Program-made: the position numbers and the translations under genes | DNA from: Papaver somniferum | Lineage: Eukaryota > Streptophyta > Magnoliopsida > Ranunculales > Papaveraceae | Length of the DNA: 64,000 nucleotides | Assembly: GCF_003573695.1 (NCBI RefSeq) | Contig: NC_039362.1 | Span: 111,021,120-111,085,119 of the forward strand | Direction: 5' to 3' | Shown: one piece after another, positions 33,397 through 45,659 of the stretch | Numbering within the stretch: the first letter of the stretch is position 1 | How the letters are laid out: each line of letters begins with the position of its first letter | Notes under the pieces: model-generated | What the model was told of the DNA's origin: nothing | The model's input: only the letters and a program-made list of their open reading frames with translations | Database searches by the model: none

Positions 33397-35829
33397 TTAC
33401 GATGATTCGACCATCGGTGCTTTTCCTTTGACATCATTACCTCGGCATCTCTCTAATTGCTTAACACCAACCGCACCACCAACTTTTCTTTGGACACTAC
33501 TAGCTTCTTTTGTTGTTGAACCTTGTTGGGATGGAACAACCGGGTCTTTAATTTTGACTCCACTATCAACTTTTATTTTTGAACTTTCTTGGGATGCAAC
33601 AACCACATTCTTCTTGGGGCATTTTACCTTCATTTCACTAGCTCGGCTTAGTCCGCCTTTTTCCATTTCCTTTCGTTTAAGTTTGTACAACTCGTTCAAC
33701 TTCTCAAAACCTGAAAGATCTCTTCGCATTGAAGGAGTCAATTGTAGACCCTCTTGAACCTTTCTCTTAGATTCTGCCCTTTCATGTTTCTTTGTTATTT
33801 TGGTCGAAGGCCTACCCTTGCCCTGCCCCTTGTTAGGTTCTAAAATATCTTCTTTAGTGAATGGACGGTTGAATTTTCGCAATTCATACAACCAAAGTTG
33901 TCTTTGCGCCGGTAGTAAAGAAACGTACTTCTCAAAAAGTTCCTCGTGTGCCTCCGTGTCGTAAAACACGTCCCCAAGATCTTGATTTGGTAATGGATCG
34001 CTAAATGTTAGTTGTTTCCAAAATGGATCTATATCTTCGATCGGAATCATCCTTGTGGGATAATTTTCTACCGCATGCCTACATGGGATCCCCAAAGCCG
34101 ACTTGATGGGACAATTACATCTAATTCCCGGTGGAAAATTGTGTTCCTCCCAAGCCTCCACTTCCGTTATAATTTTTAGGATTGCCCATTGAGAACATAT
34201 AAACTTATTCCCCGGAGCCAAGGGCTATCCTGGTAGTTGACAAGCTTTCTAGATCGGCTCTTTTCAAAATCCCCTTTAATTATGTTGAGATCACACTTGA
34301 AATACTCGACCATAGATTCAAAAACGACAACGAAACCACCATCACAACCATTTAACTTACTCTTGAACCGATAGTGAGCTGACTCCACCGTGTTTGTGGC
34401 TTGATTGTCTTAATGTCTATAACGGTTTACCCATGCACTAACGAACTTTTCTTTGTGGGGATCCAATAACTCGGTCTTCAAATATTTTATAACATCCGGG
34501 TAGGTTGACCTTTTTCCATTACAAAACGCTCCCTTAGGAAAATATAATGGTTCCGTGAGCGACCATATTAGTTGTTCCCAATCAACTTGAAAATCCGCCC
34601 AAAGCACCTCGGCTATTTTTCATTGATCTCAAATTTATCTTTCTCTTCTTGTTGTTTCTCCAATGGTAGATTTTTAATTCTCTCCATCTTGGTCTTCTTT
34701 ACTGGCCATATAACCCTTTTGCAATTAGTTTGCACATTGTTCCATAGATGAAACGTGCAAAGATGATGACGCGCGTAGGGGAAAACACATGGTATGGCCC
34801 ACATCAATGCTTGCTCCTTATCCGTAATCAACACCTGTGGAGTATAACCTTATTGATACAATAACTTCACCTTTTGCAATGCTCACACATAACTTTCCTT
34901 CATCTCGTCTTTCAAGAAACAAAACACAACGGTAAATGTCGACTTGGTTGCCCAACAAAGTTCAATATCGGCATGTTGTACTTGTTAGTTTTATACGTGC
35001 AATCCATAAAGAGAATTTGATGAAAGCATCTTGCCAATTGTACACATTCCGGATTTGCGATGAAAAGTTATTCCACTTCCTTTTCTTCATTCGTTTCATA
35101 GGCGGTAGAGCACTTTTCCTCCTCAAACAAAAACAATAATTGTTGCATAAGCACTCTCTCTTGCCTTGTCTCTTTTCTAAATTTTTCTCTTTCGTTATAG
35201 ATAATTTCCAATGAGGATGAGTTTTGGGAGTTTAACACCTTCACGCTACTGAGAATATCAATAGGTCTTGTGCGTCTTTTACTCAACACGTGTACTAACT
35301 CATTTTCTAAGGGGTGGTTCCTTGCCGAATAAGGATGGTTGATCAAACTCTCCGGAACAGGATGATTATGATAACCCGAGACGACTTTCACCATAAACCA
35401 CACTTTCTTATCATTGTTATATTTAAATTGAAGCTTAAAATCGCATCCGCATTTTTTCGTATTATAACGTCCCTTCTTCCTTGTGGTTTTTCGTTTATAT
35501 TCACTACCCTTTTTCCAATGTATCTCATACTTTCCACTACACTCCCAAACCATTTGAAAGGTGGTGTCTGTAACTTGTTTATTCTGGACTATGATGCACA
35601 TCTTTTTCAACCCTTGTGATCGAGCCCACTTCTTTGCATCTTACTTATGTTTCAACACATAGTTGTTTGCATAGTGAGCACTTGTGTCCTCGGAAACTTG
35701 CATATGTGGGGATTGATCTTCCATAACCACCTCTTGATCTTCAATAACCACCTCTTGATCTTCCATAACCACCTCTTGATATTCCATCGGAATGTACAGT
35801 ACAATCTTTAATAGAATAACATATGTCAA
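33397..35829 (-). pseudogene. MULE transposase, FAR1-type, with several breaks
   Basis: Read from high to low coordinates. An N-terminus with EVVMEDQ repeats (35829-35644) ends at a TAA stop at 35641. A FAR1-like DNA-binding region follows (KKCGCDFKLQFKYNNDKKVW, SGYHNHPVP). The transposase core has MDCTYKTNKYNMPIL (first catalytic Asp codon at 35002-35004) and LITDKEQALMWAI (second Asp at 34820-34822), with CTFHLWNNV after it. Stops break the core near 34860-34930, and more occur at 34613, 34410 and 34176. The C-terminus has a SWIM zinc finger (CNCPIKSALGIPCRHAVENY near 34110) and a basic tail ending at 33397. At about 800 codons it approaches family length. It is clearly a dead copy. Confidence 0.88.
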
Positions 35830-35879
35830 AAAATATTTTTCAAAAACACAAAAATGGATGGGTCGAAAAGTAAATATTC

Positions 35880-36310
35880 AGCGTAATAACATACATGGAT
35901 GGGTCTACCAGGGATATTCCAGCCGTCAAAACGTATATGACTGCGTCGAGAAATGATATTCCGAGCCGTAAATTATTTACGTCCAAGAATTTCGGGCCGT
36001 AAATTGGTCTATAACTGGATGAGTCAGCTTACGGCCTAGAAAACGAGCCGTAAAACAAGCTACGGCTGCGTAACCCAACCGACGACGACAACGTTAAATA
36101 GCATTTAATATTTTCAGCCAGGAAACCTAACCGTCGCCGACAGTATTAAATGATTCCCATGCACGTAGAAAAAACCTAGCCATAATTTTTCAGTTACGAC
36201 CAGGAGTATTCATCGTTCCATCCGTAACATTTGGTAACGGCTGGGAGTTCATCAATAGTGAGCCGTAATACAGAATAACGGCTAGGAGTTCATCAATAGT
36301 GAGCCGTTAT
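35880..36310. repeat. Array of GAGCCGTAA / ACGGCTAGGAG words, right part of the MULE
   Basis: Copies include ACGGCTGGGAGTTCATCAAT and ACGGCTAGGAGTTCATCAAT, each followed by AGTGAGCCGT, in tandem near 36235-36305, plus scattered AGCCGTAA. This is the counterpart of the array at 31740-33075. Confidence 0.65.
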
Positions 36311-36925
36311 TGAACCTGGCGGCTGGAAACCTAGGGTTTTCGGAAGGAAAAAATCGAAACTTCTTGCAACTCTGAGCTTAAAAACTGAAATAGGAGTTAG
36401 AATAGAGGTATACCTTGAAATCTTGAGCACTTGTTTTTTCGATTTCTTCTTCTTCTTCTTGGGTCGGTCCTTCGAAATCATAGTAAGGTTCATAAGGGTT
36501 ATTTTGAGTTTGAGAAAAAATTTCATGAATTTTCTGAAAAATCAGCAAAGAACTGATCGTTGTTGATGGGTATTAATATGTTGTCGTATTTTGAAGATGA
36601 GGGTTCACCTACATCAAAAGTTTTGCTTGAATCACTCATTTTCATTTTTTTCCCCAATTTTTTTTTCTCTTCTTCTTCTCTTCCCTCTAATTTTTTTGTT
36701 TTGATTTCATCTTCAACACTTAACTTAAAGAAATGAGAAATGAATTAGTGTTGATTAATTAGCTAATCATAATTAATGATGTTAATCAAGTTTATTATCT
36801 CAAATCATATGGGGTCATATTAGTCATTATGTAAATATTTGGATATGAGGTGTTTACTATCACTATTTCATGACCCCATATAGCCCCAAAAAGCCAAGCC
36901 TTTTTTAGCCCCAATAATAGGATTC

Positions 36926-38129
36926 TAAAAAAGATACGTAGGGTTTTTAAACAACCTTGTCAATTTGGGTATGCTTTTAGATCACAGCAGAGCCTGTAAG
37001 GCCAAAATTTGGGTCAAGAAAAGATTTTATTATATGTTATTTTATTTATTTTGTACAGCGTGAGTTCTGACCACAGGGTATATGTATAAATATTTAAATT
37101 ATATATGGTTCCATTCCAAGAAACTGTAGTTAGTGGAAAGTGAAAGTGATCAATAAATCAATCTATGCATTTTAGTTAGTTATTTAATCCTCACGTTTGG
37201 CTCAATGTTCAACATTGCTAATTGGGGTACCAAATTAAATGGGATGCACTAAAATTATAATAAGACAAAACAGATTTTTATGTAGGACAAAATAATTTTT
37301 GCCTTGGCTTGGTACACCCCCATTAGCAGCCTTACTCAATATTGGCAAGGGTAGTTAACTTTTTATCTCGACTTAGAGTGTAGTTGTTTAATAATAATAT
37401 AATTCAACATGTGAATCGTGACTTGGTATACTAATTTATGCAGTATCCAATTCACTTGTGTTTTGTCACTTTTGCGTGCAACTCAAGAGACTAGGAGGAA
37501 ACTACTGAGTATGGGGATTGGGGAGTATGGGAGAGAAGAGTGTTTACTTTTGAAATTGGAATTTGCTCGTGGGCTTCTATGACCTACGAGCAAGTTGATA
37601 TCACCCCGCATGCCGCAGGTTTGTTTAGGTTAGCATGTGAAACCTTTTACGGATACAAGATGGAACCGGAAAAAGGACACCACCAAAATAAAGGAAATCA
37701 ACCAAGTTTGGACTGGTGAAGATCCACTATAGACGTCTGGTTTTTTTTTTTTTATCAACCAAATGCAATATCGACTAGATGCAAACTTTTGATTTATCTC
37801 ATCAGCAAAAGAATCATTTGAACTTCTTCCCCAAATCAGTAAGTTTTATGGCTCCAGGAAAAAGATTAAATATTCAAGAAGATATGTAAAAATGCATCGA
37901 GTTTGAGATGAAGTCTGGTTAACTAAATTGCTTTTCTTTGAACACGCGATTTGGGTTTCCCGGACTTCATGCAATCACGAAGGATCAAACATGTCATCGT
38001 ACACGTAACTGACAGATCATTTTGTTAAATTTATATTGTTCATAACGAGAAAGTGCCTCTAGTAATTTCCATTGCCTGGAGAGTAATAGTGAATTGTGCT
38101 TTAGAACCTTTTGAGGTGCAGACTGTTAG
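36926..38129. other. Intergenic DNA with one copy of an old duplication
   Basis: No gene recognised. The part at about 37350-37650 matches 41975-42310 in the same orientation (see findings). Confidence 0.55.
37350..37650. repeat. Diverged direct repeat, copy 1
   Basis: Shares GGAATTTGCTCGTGGGC (37558-37574 and 42209-42225) and TTAGGTTAGCATGT with the second copy, in the same order, along with AATTCAACATGTGA and similar words upstream. The copies are well diverged and separated by a MITE and a LINE. Confidence 0.65.
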
Positions 38130-38654
38130 GCCAAGCACCATGGTGCATGGCATCCTTCCCTATCCCTCAAATAAAGGGAAGGGATATAGGAGACAGCTCC
38201 ACTATGGTGTCTTTTTATCCCTTCCTTACATGATACGGAAACTGAGTTTCCGTGTGAATAGTGTTATACGGAAATTGAGTTTCCGTTTTTTTTCCCAATT
38301 TTTTTTTTCCGTTGGAATATATTTGTTTAGGTAAAGAAAGATAATTTAGAGTAAAAAAAAGGAGATATAATAGGTAAAAAAAAAGTGAAAAAAAAAGTGA
38401 AAAAAAAAGAGTTTTAGGATAAAACTAAAAAAACCAAAATCGGAAACTCAGTTACCGTCAAAAATGTTACGGAAACCGAGTATCCGTCTCATTTTCCTTC
38501 CCTACTACCCGGATCAGATGTGATCCACCTAATAGAGAAGGGGAGGGATTTTCCTACTTTTATAGAGATATGGGAGACTATAATAGTTGCCATTTTTGAT
38601 TTTTCCCTATAAATAAGGAATAGGGAAGGGAAACGGGGCACCATAGTGCTCGGC
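38130..38654. mobile_element. MITE-like foldback element (~525 bp)
   Basis: An imperfect terminal inverted repeat of about 55 bp. The left end reads GCCAAGCACCATGGTGC...TTCCCTATCCCTCAAATAAAGGG. The right end read inward is GCCGAGCACTATGGTGC...TTCCCTATTCCTTATTTATAGGG. Internal ACGGAAACTGAGTTTCCGT motifs also fold. No coding sequence is present. I could not settle a target duplication or superfamily. Confidence 0.7.
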
Positions 38655-39034
38655 AGGAATGAGAAAGCGAAATGGCAAAGTTTGATTTTAAGTGAGGAAA
38701 TGGAAGGGAAAGATAGGTACCAGACTCCCCATATACACTTCAATCTGAGGAGCACTTGGTATGATCATATGCTAGCTAATCTAAGGAATTCCGACCAAAT
38801 CTGAGACTTCTCTTCTTTGACTCTTTTCTTTGTTGTTTTTGTTCTATTTAATATAAAGTCTCCTATAACCGGGACAACTGTCATAGTCCAAATCTTGGAC
38901 ATGAGGTGGCATAATCTTAATAGTTGAAAGGAAAATGATTCTAGTATTGAGATTAATAGCGGGATGGATAACGGAGAAGGGTCCAGATTCGTTGCCCTAG
39001 ATATAGACTATAACAGTTATCACACTTCTAGTGC
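38655..39034. other. AT-rich intergenic DNA
   Basis: Nothing recognised. It ends at the poly-T that marks the tail of the minus-strand LINE. Confidence 0.5.
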
Positions 39035-41919
39035 TTTTTTTTTTTTGAAAATAAGATTTATATTACTAGGCCAACATTAATCAGCTAATTCAGGCTCTTC
39101 AGAGACTAACCCATGGTGAGTTGCTCGTCCAATGACTGAATTTGTTGGATTAATCCTGGATGAACAAGATACAAAGGTACTGTCATTTGAGTTACATAAT
39201 TCATATGCTTTGACTGTGTCGAACGCAATTGCAGGAATTAAAAATCTAGGAGCTTGATCAGTCCAAAAAATTGTGCTACTTGATCGTCGCCCTTCTTTTG
39301 CCAACAAGTCTGCCACCTTGTTTGTGCGTCTATCTACAAACTGAAAACCTTGAAAAGAAACTAATTTATCTGCTAGTTGTTGAACTTCATTCAAGACTGC
39401 TAAGCATTTCCAATTCACATCTTTTGTCTTTCCTTGTAAAAACTTAATGGTTGTCAGGTTATCCCCTTCTATCACCAAATTTTGAACATTGTGTCTGATG
39501 GCCCATTGAACTGCCCTTAAGAGCGCTACAACTTCTGCCTCTTGGGCTGAGAAGGTCCTGCACCATCCGCACTTTGTTGCTCGAAAGGTGCCTGAAGAGG
39601 TTCGAAAAACAAGACCAAAACCAGCATTAGTATGCTCTGAAATCGAAGAAGCGTCGCAATTTATCTTTACTGTATTCATTCTTGGGAGAAGCCAGTAATG
39701 TAAAGTTTGGATATGATTGCGCTATTAGCTTGAGTTATGATATGCAATTGTGTTGGATGCCAATAACCATAATGTCTTCTTATGTATAAAGCAAGCTGTG
39801 TAAGGGATCTAGATTTATCCTCAAATATATTCTAAGGCATCGCTCTTTCCAAATAAACCAACATTTGGTAGCAGCAAGAGTCATATAAATTGAGTTTGTA
39901 TCTCCTGCTAACCATTCATTGTATTTATGCAAGAAAGTATTATGCAAATTATGAGAATTTTGAGAAAGAGATACTCCCTGTGAGGCCATTGGTTGCAGAT
40001 TCCAAATCTCCTTTGCATAAGCACATTCAAAAAAGAGATGGTAAATAGTTTCAACAACACTGTTACAGAACACACACTTATTATCTGTGGATCTGATCTT
40101 TTGTCTAGTTGGTAATGCATCTTGTAAACATTTCCATATAAACAATTTTATCCTCTGTGAAGTATCCATAGTCCACAGTCCTTTCCAAAAAAAATAATTT
40201 TGGCAGGAGTTCAACAAGAAGGATTAGAGAGTTTAGCATAAAGTGATTTAACAAAGAATTCACCACTCTTTGTTAATGTCCATCTAAGTTTATTCCTTTT
40301 TAGAGAGCCTTCAGATGTAGTGTATAACCTAATGTTTGTAATTTCTTGTACAGTTGAGTTATCAAATAAAGAGTGTAACAGATCAGTATTCCACTTATTT
40401 GTGTTTGAGTTAATGAGTTCAGACACAAGTGTTATAGTAGTGTTTCTAGATGGAAAAGACTCTGCCAAAGTCTCTCTTCTAGCTGGAAGCCAAAAATCAT
40501 CCCAAATGTTTATTAGTAAACCATTACGTACTTCCCAAATGCTATACTTTTTTATGTGTGCAATTCCTTGTAGAATACACTTCCAAATCCAAGAAGCTTG
40601 CGATTTGTTTTTGGAATGAAGGGCTCCTGATTTCTTGAAGTATTTACCTTTAAGAATTTGAGCCCAGAGGTCATCAGGGTTACTTACTAAATTCCAAGCT
40701 ATTCTACTGATCATAGCTTGGTTGACCTTGTTTGCTTCTTTAAATCCTAATCCCCCTTGGTCTATTGGATTACATAAGAAATCAAAAGATTTAATGTAAA
40801 TACCCTTAGAGTTAGTATTTTCCCCACACCAAAAGTCCCTTTGAATATCATTTATTCTTTTTGTTATTTTTTTGGGAAGAACAAAGCATCACATACTAAA
40901 AATAGGCATGTTAGATAACACAGATTTATTAAAAAAAAATTTACTTGGCTGTGACAAGATCTTGCCAAGCCAGTTTTTTATTTTTTGCTCCATTTTTTCT
41001 ATGATTTTGTCAAAGATTTTCAGTTTAGATCTATCTATGAACATATGTACGCCTAAATATGTATCCTTGAAGTTGATTTTCTTTATCTTCATCAATCTAC
41101 AAATAATACCTATGTGTTTCTTGTGCACTTTTTTGCTAAAGAACAGGCCTAACTTTTCAAAATTTATGACTTGTCCTGAAGCTGCACTAATAATCTGATT
41201 GGCTTCTAATAAGTTTTTGCAACTACCCAGATCATCCTTAGTAAAAAGGAGCGGATCATCGACGAAAACAAGATGAGAGATTGGGGGGGATTTAGGCGAA
41301 AGTTTGATCCCCTGAACTTTTTTAGTGCTTTGAAGATGATTTAACAGACGCGAAAAAACTTCCATGCAGAGTACGAATAGGTAGGGAGATAAAGGATCTC
41401 CCTTCCTAATTCCCCTGGAAGGGTTGAATTCTTTACAAGGTTGTCCATTGAGAAGAACAACAATGGAAGACGTAGAAAGACATTGTTGTATAAGCTGACA
41501 CCAATGTTCAGAGAAGCCAAAAGCAGTTAGAGTTTTTAATAAGAATCTCCAATTAACTCTGTCGAAAGCTTTCGACATGTCAATTTTGAGTCCTATATTG
41601 CCTGTTTTCTTTTTACTTTTTTTCATTGAGTGAACTACCTCATGAGCTACTATTATGTTATCAGAAATTTGCCTAGAAGAGAGGAAAGTTGACTGTAGGA
41701 AGGAGATAATTTTTTCTAAAGTTTTCTTGAATCTATTTGCCAAAATCTTTGCTATTACTTTATACGGGGTGTTGCACAAGCCAATTGACCTAAAGTCAGC
41801 AGGAAATTTTGGGTGTTTTTTCTTTGGGATTAAGAACAAGAAAGTTTTATTTAGCTCTGGGTGCAAGTGTCTAGTTGTGAAAATTTTTGGATGACTGAGA
41901 CTAACTGAGGGCCAACTAT
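39035..41919 (-). pseudogene. 5'-truncated L1-type LINE with RT, Cys/His finger and RNase H
   Basis: The poly-A tail appears as a T run at 39036-39047, so the 3' end is at low coordinates. The RT part (about 41880-40889) has LIPKKKHPKFPADFRSIGLC, IDMSKAFDRVNW, GIRKGDPLSPYLF and the catalytic box FVDDPL where FADD is usual. Downstream are IWEVRNGLLINIWDDFWLP (near 40535), the finger CVFCNSVVETIYHLFFEC (near 40070), and an RNase H domain (39679-39077) with VKINCDASS, SAQEAEVVALLRAVQW, VIEGDNLTTI and NKVADLLAKEG. Frames change between these blocks. A weak duplication TAGTGC(TTT) at 39029 and 41920 may mark the target site. The endonuclease part is missing. Confidence 0.85.
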
Positions 41920-41974
41920 AGTGCTTTCGATTTAATATAAAATTACTTGTCTGCATGTTTACTTCAATTAACTA

Positions 41975-42310
41975 ATGTTAGGGTTGCTAAACTTTTATCT
42001 TGACTTAGAATCAATGTTCGGGTCAAATCCTTAATATTTAGTTTTAAAATAGGAATTCAACATGTGATTCAGTACTATTCTATGGTTTAAAAAGAAAAAA
42101 ATAGTTCTAATTTGTATATCCTTTTTTTTGGCTAAAAACTGATCTATGTCTGCTTTTAGCATTTCACTTCTTTGTGTGCACCTGAAGTATGTGCAACTGA
42201 AGTGCTAGGAATTTGCTCGTGGGCAATGACATGTGTGAGAGTGAGTAGCGACTAATGAGCACATTGCAAATTGGTTAGGTTAGCATGTCAAAACCTTTTT
42301 TTAAAACACT
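41975..42310. repeat. Diverged direct repeat, copy 2
   Basis: Counterpart of 37350-37650; see that entry. No gene is seen in or next to it. Confidence 0.65.
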
Positions 42311-42491
42311 TGAAGGCTATATTGTATGTGGCTAAGGGCCCTTTATAAACCTTTTATGTTCTTCCACTACGAAGGTTCAAGTAAATTACTTTCACAAAAA
42401 GTATCCTATTTTAGCTGCAGGAATTTTGATGGGATCTAAAAGGTTTATTTCACATATGCAGTGGGATTAAAGATATCCTACTAGGTAGTGA

Positions 42492-43386
42492 CACGAGTAG
42501 TCAAATGAGATTTCTATACATTTTCATAGATTATTAACTTGATTGACTCTGGGAGATTCTCTGAAAATCTAGAGATTTTTAGTGATTATTTGAGAGTATA
42601 TTAGAGAGTTTTTGTAACTTGTAGAGACAAAAAAATGAGGTTTGTAAAGAGTTTCTGTGATTTGTAGAGACAAAAAAAAATGTATAATATCCCCTGAAAA
42701 GTTCAAAATAGCTAGCGATTTTTCTAATATCCACGTTACAATATAAAAATACCATGAATACCTAATGAAATATGTGTCCATTGTCAAAATAAATATCATG
42801 TTATCACATGCCTAAATTTCGGTACGTGCTAAGAAGAAGAGAGAGGAGATGTCCAATCAGTGTATTCAGATGGAGGCAGAGTTGTAAATGACTGCAGAGT
42901 TGTAGAGAAGAGAAAAAACAAAAACACCACTGCGCAAGTGTATCACTGCACAAGTGGCCCATAAATTCCCAAAATCAGATGAGGGCGGAGTTGTATTACT
43001 TCACAAGTGGCCCATAACTGTATTGCTACAGAAGGAGGGAAAAAAATGGTTCACTCCCACGACCAAAAATTCCCCAAATTTCTAAGTCTCCCAAAATATC
43101 ATCTCTTGGAGAGATATTTTTACCATGCTTATTTTCCAAAAAAAAAAAAAAGTCTCTCCAAATCTCTGAAAACAATAAATCCATAACTTTCAATTCTCTT
43201 TTGAATAACAAAAGTGTTAGAGTGACACTTATGAAATCCTAATCCAATTAGAGAATTTAAATGACTTAAAAAGAGTATCTAACCAATAACAAGAGACATT
43301 AGGAGACTCTCCGAAAATCTCTGTGGGCTAACAATAGATTTTGAAACTCCCCGGAAGTCATTTGAAATCTCGTTTGACTACCCCTG
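42492..43386. mobile_element. Non-autonomous DNA element / MITE candidate (~895 bp)
   Basis: Inverted termini: CACGAGTAGTCAAATGAGAT at the left and CAGGGGTAGTCAAACGAGAT at the right read inward. There is no transposase frame. Flanking sequences (GGTAGTGA and TAAATGAC) are only loosely similar, so the target duplication is not established. The hAT-like terminus is an inference. Confidence 0.5.
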
Positions 43387-43902
43387 TAAATGACTAAGCT
43401 ATTCTCTCTATTTCTAGATCAACATAATACTCTTTCTAATGCATAATGTGATTTACTTTCAAATCATTATATTTTTGGTCAGAACGAAATAGGAACTCTT
43501 TCTATCTAGGTAACTCAGCCGACTTACAACAATATTTGGCCAAAAAATTAGAAGATAACTGATTGTGATTGTGTCCTTCATATATCAAGAACACCATAAA
43601 AATCATTTAAGTATTTAATAAAAAAACCTAGCCAATTTTAAGAAAAATTCTTTATGTGCAAAAAACAACATAAAAATTGACTTCTTGATATAAATCATAA
43701 TAGAATTATGACTCCATTCTTTATGTATAACGAATACAATAAAATTGGTTAGGTTTTTATTAGGTTAAAAAACTTTTACAAGTGACATACACTATATAAA
43801 TTAGCTACGTTTTTTATTTAAAAACTAGGAGATTGCAACTTTGTTCTTCACATATGAAGCATCATAACTTGTTTTTCTTCAAATTTTCAATCGATTTTGA
43901 GT
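43387..43902. other. AT-rich intergenic DNA
   Basis: No gene recognised. It ends with TGAGT at 43898-43902, the left target duplication of the 16-kb gypsy element. Confidence 0.55.
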
Positions 43903-44799
43903 TGTGAGTGGGGAAAAACGATTTGCTGGTTTTTACGGAATTGAAGAGTCGACCGTGTGGAGACTCCTTGAACCAAGCGAAATGTTGAACCTCACACAGA
44001 TGCACTGCAAGAAGGGAGTGCTTTAAGTTCGAGAGATAAATCTGCAAGACCCCGGCCTAAACCAAGAACAATGGCCGTTCCAGAGTCAATTCGGTCACAA
44101 GAGAGGATGGGGTGATCTGTAGGAGGGAAGCTGAGAAATGCGTGAGATCAATGGTGATCTGAGATTGTAGGTGTGTTGTGAATTCAGCGTGAAAATGCTC
44201 TGAATGAATGAATTTTTGCTCAATTGGGAGTAATTTCTGTGAGTTCGTGTAGACGAAAGATTGTTCGTATGAACTTTGATGAGAAATTGCTCGTCTTGGC
44301 GAATGTTGTTCGATTGTTCGAAAAACCTCTGTCTTTTCAATCAGGATTCCGAGACATTTTATAATGTCGTAGTTGAAAACACCATGATCCCTTGAAGTGT
44401 GACAGTTGCTGGAATCAGAGAGTGGGAAATGGGGAAATCGTGTTAAAACCAATTACTCATCGTGCGAAGACTTGGTTAACTTTACACCCACTACTTTGCT
44501 GACTCTTACAACTGATTGCAAGACTTGCTCACATTCTCATCGTGGGTGAACACACGTGCCATAGACCGCCAGACCAAAACCCTAGTTAATATCCCCCCAT
44601 GTGACACGATTGAAATCTCGTGATTGTGGAGTCAATTGCTGACGTTATGGGACGATGAGTCCATGTAGCGCTGAGTTGAACATGTGTGCAAATGTTTCGA
44701 AACTCATGAATTTAATGTGTCTGCTGAGACGAGGTATCATTATAACCTAAGACGAGCAAAACTATGTTGCTAAATTATTGAATATTGATAGTTGAACCA

Positions 44800-44930
44800 A
44801 TATTCTTTGATTTGAGCAAATATTGCTAGTCTGAGCGAATATTTCTAATTGAGTAAATATTGTCGGTTCGAGCGAATATTGCTAGTTCGAGCAAATATTG
44901 CTAGTTTGAACAAATATTGTTCTTTTGATG
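44800..44930. repeat. ~19-20 bp tandem repeat in the 3' LTR
   Basis: Units of the form CTAGTTCGAGCAAATATTG. The 5' LTR (57040-57175) has one extra exact 19-bp unit, explaining most of the 22-bp LTR length difference. Confidence 0.85.
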
Positions 44931-45659
44931 AATTGTTGGTAGCTGGACCAAATAAAATGTTAATTTAAGTTACTGACTGCTGAGTCGAGCAAAATAAATA
45001 TGAATATCAACCATGGAATCAACATAAAATTATCAGAGTGTTCGAATCTGCACAGGATCACGCTTCTGCAGAGCTCTGGATTCAAAACCCTAATTTTACC
45101 GAAATGATGATTTCTTGCAAATCAACACGGGACCGGCTACATGGGATAACGAGTTCACCATATAACGCCTAGATGCTCGAAAGAGTAAAAAAATACCAAA
45201 GTCTCTTGAGGACCAGTTGGTGAAAGAATGATTAAATGCTGGTTTAATCATTTACTGAAATAATGCTCGTGTGAGCAACAAATCATAAAACCTGATGTAG
45301 AAAATGTGAGGGGCCGACCAAGAGGTCGTGAGACCGGCTCTTGATGGTCATGGGACCAGTAGATGGTCGTTTGAGATAACTTCTAATTGTTTGGAAAGAG
45401 TTCGAACCTAATATGAGCAATTGAGCAAATTAGGTTAAAATCATTAAAACATGCGGGACTAGATGTTTGCAAGCCTCAGGGTCACCCTTGGTCGGTCAAG
45501 GGGATGTTACCGTGTCACCATAGTGTCCGTGCTTCAGTCCTGAGAATTTTGATATTTTTTGATGCACGTTTGAGCAACATTTGGAGAAAATATGCAAAAT
45601 CCATGGTTTTGCTGAAACCGGAAAATATACATGAGATGATGAAAATAATAAATAAACAA

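Larger units (their letters stand above)
31153..36925 (-). mobile_element. MULE (Mutator-like) transposon carrying two convergent genes
   Basis: Terminal inverted repeats of about 19 bp (GAATCCTATTATTGGGGCT read inward at both ends) bound a segment containing a FAR1-type MULE transposase on the minus strand and a separate spliced gene on the plus strand. The flanks are TAAAAAAAG on the left and TAAAAAAG on the right, consistent with a 9-bp duplication altered by slippage, though this cannot be proven in an A run. The termini are short for a Mutator element, as in FAR1/Jittery-like groups. Confidence 0.85.

Noticed and set aside
31144..36934. A perfect 9-bp target duplication for the MULE
   Set aside because: The flanks are A runs of different length (TAAAAAAAG and TAAAAAAG), so an exact duplication cannot be shown.
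41655..41894. Possible host gene on the plus strand opposite the LINE
   Set aside because: Shadow of the reverse transcriptase on the minus strand.
39029..41928. TAGTGCTTT as the LINE target duplication
   Set aside because: Only about six to nine bases overlapping a T run; kept as a weak hint only.
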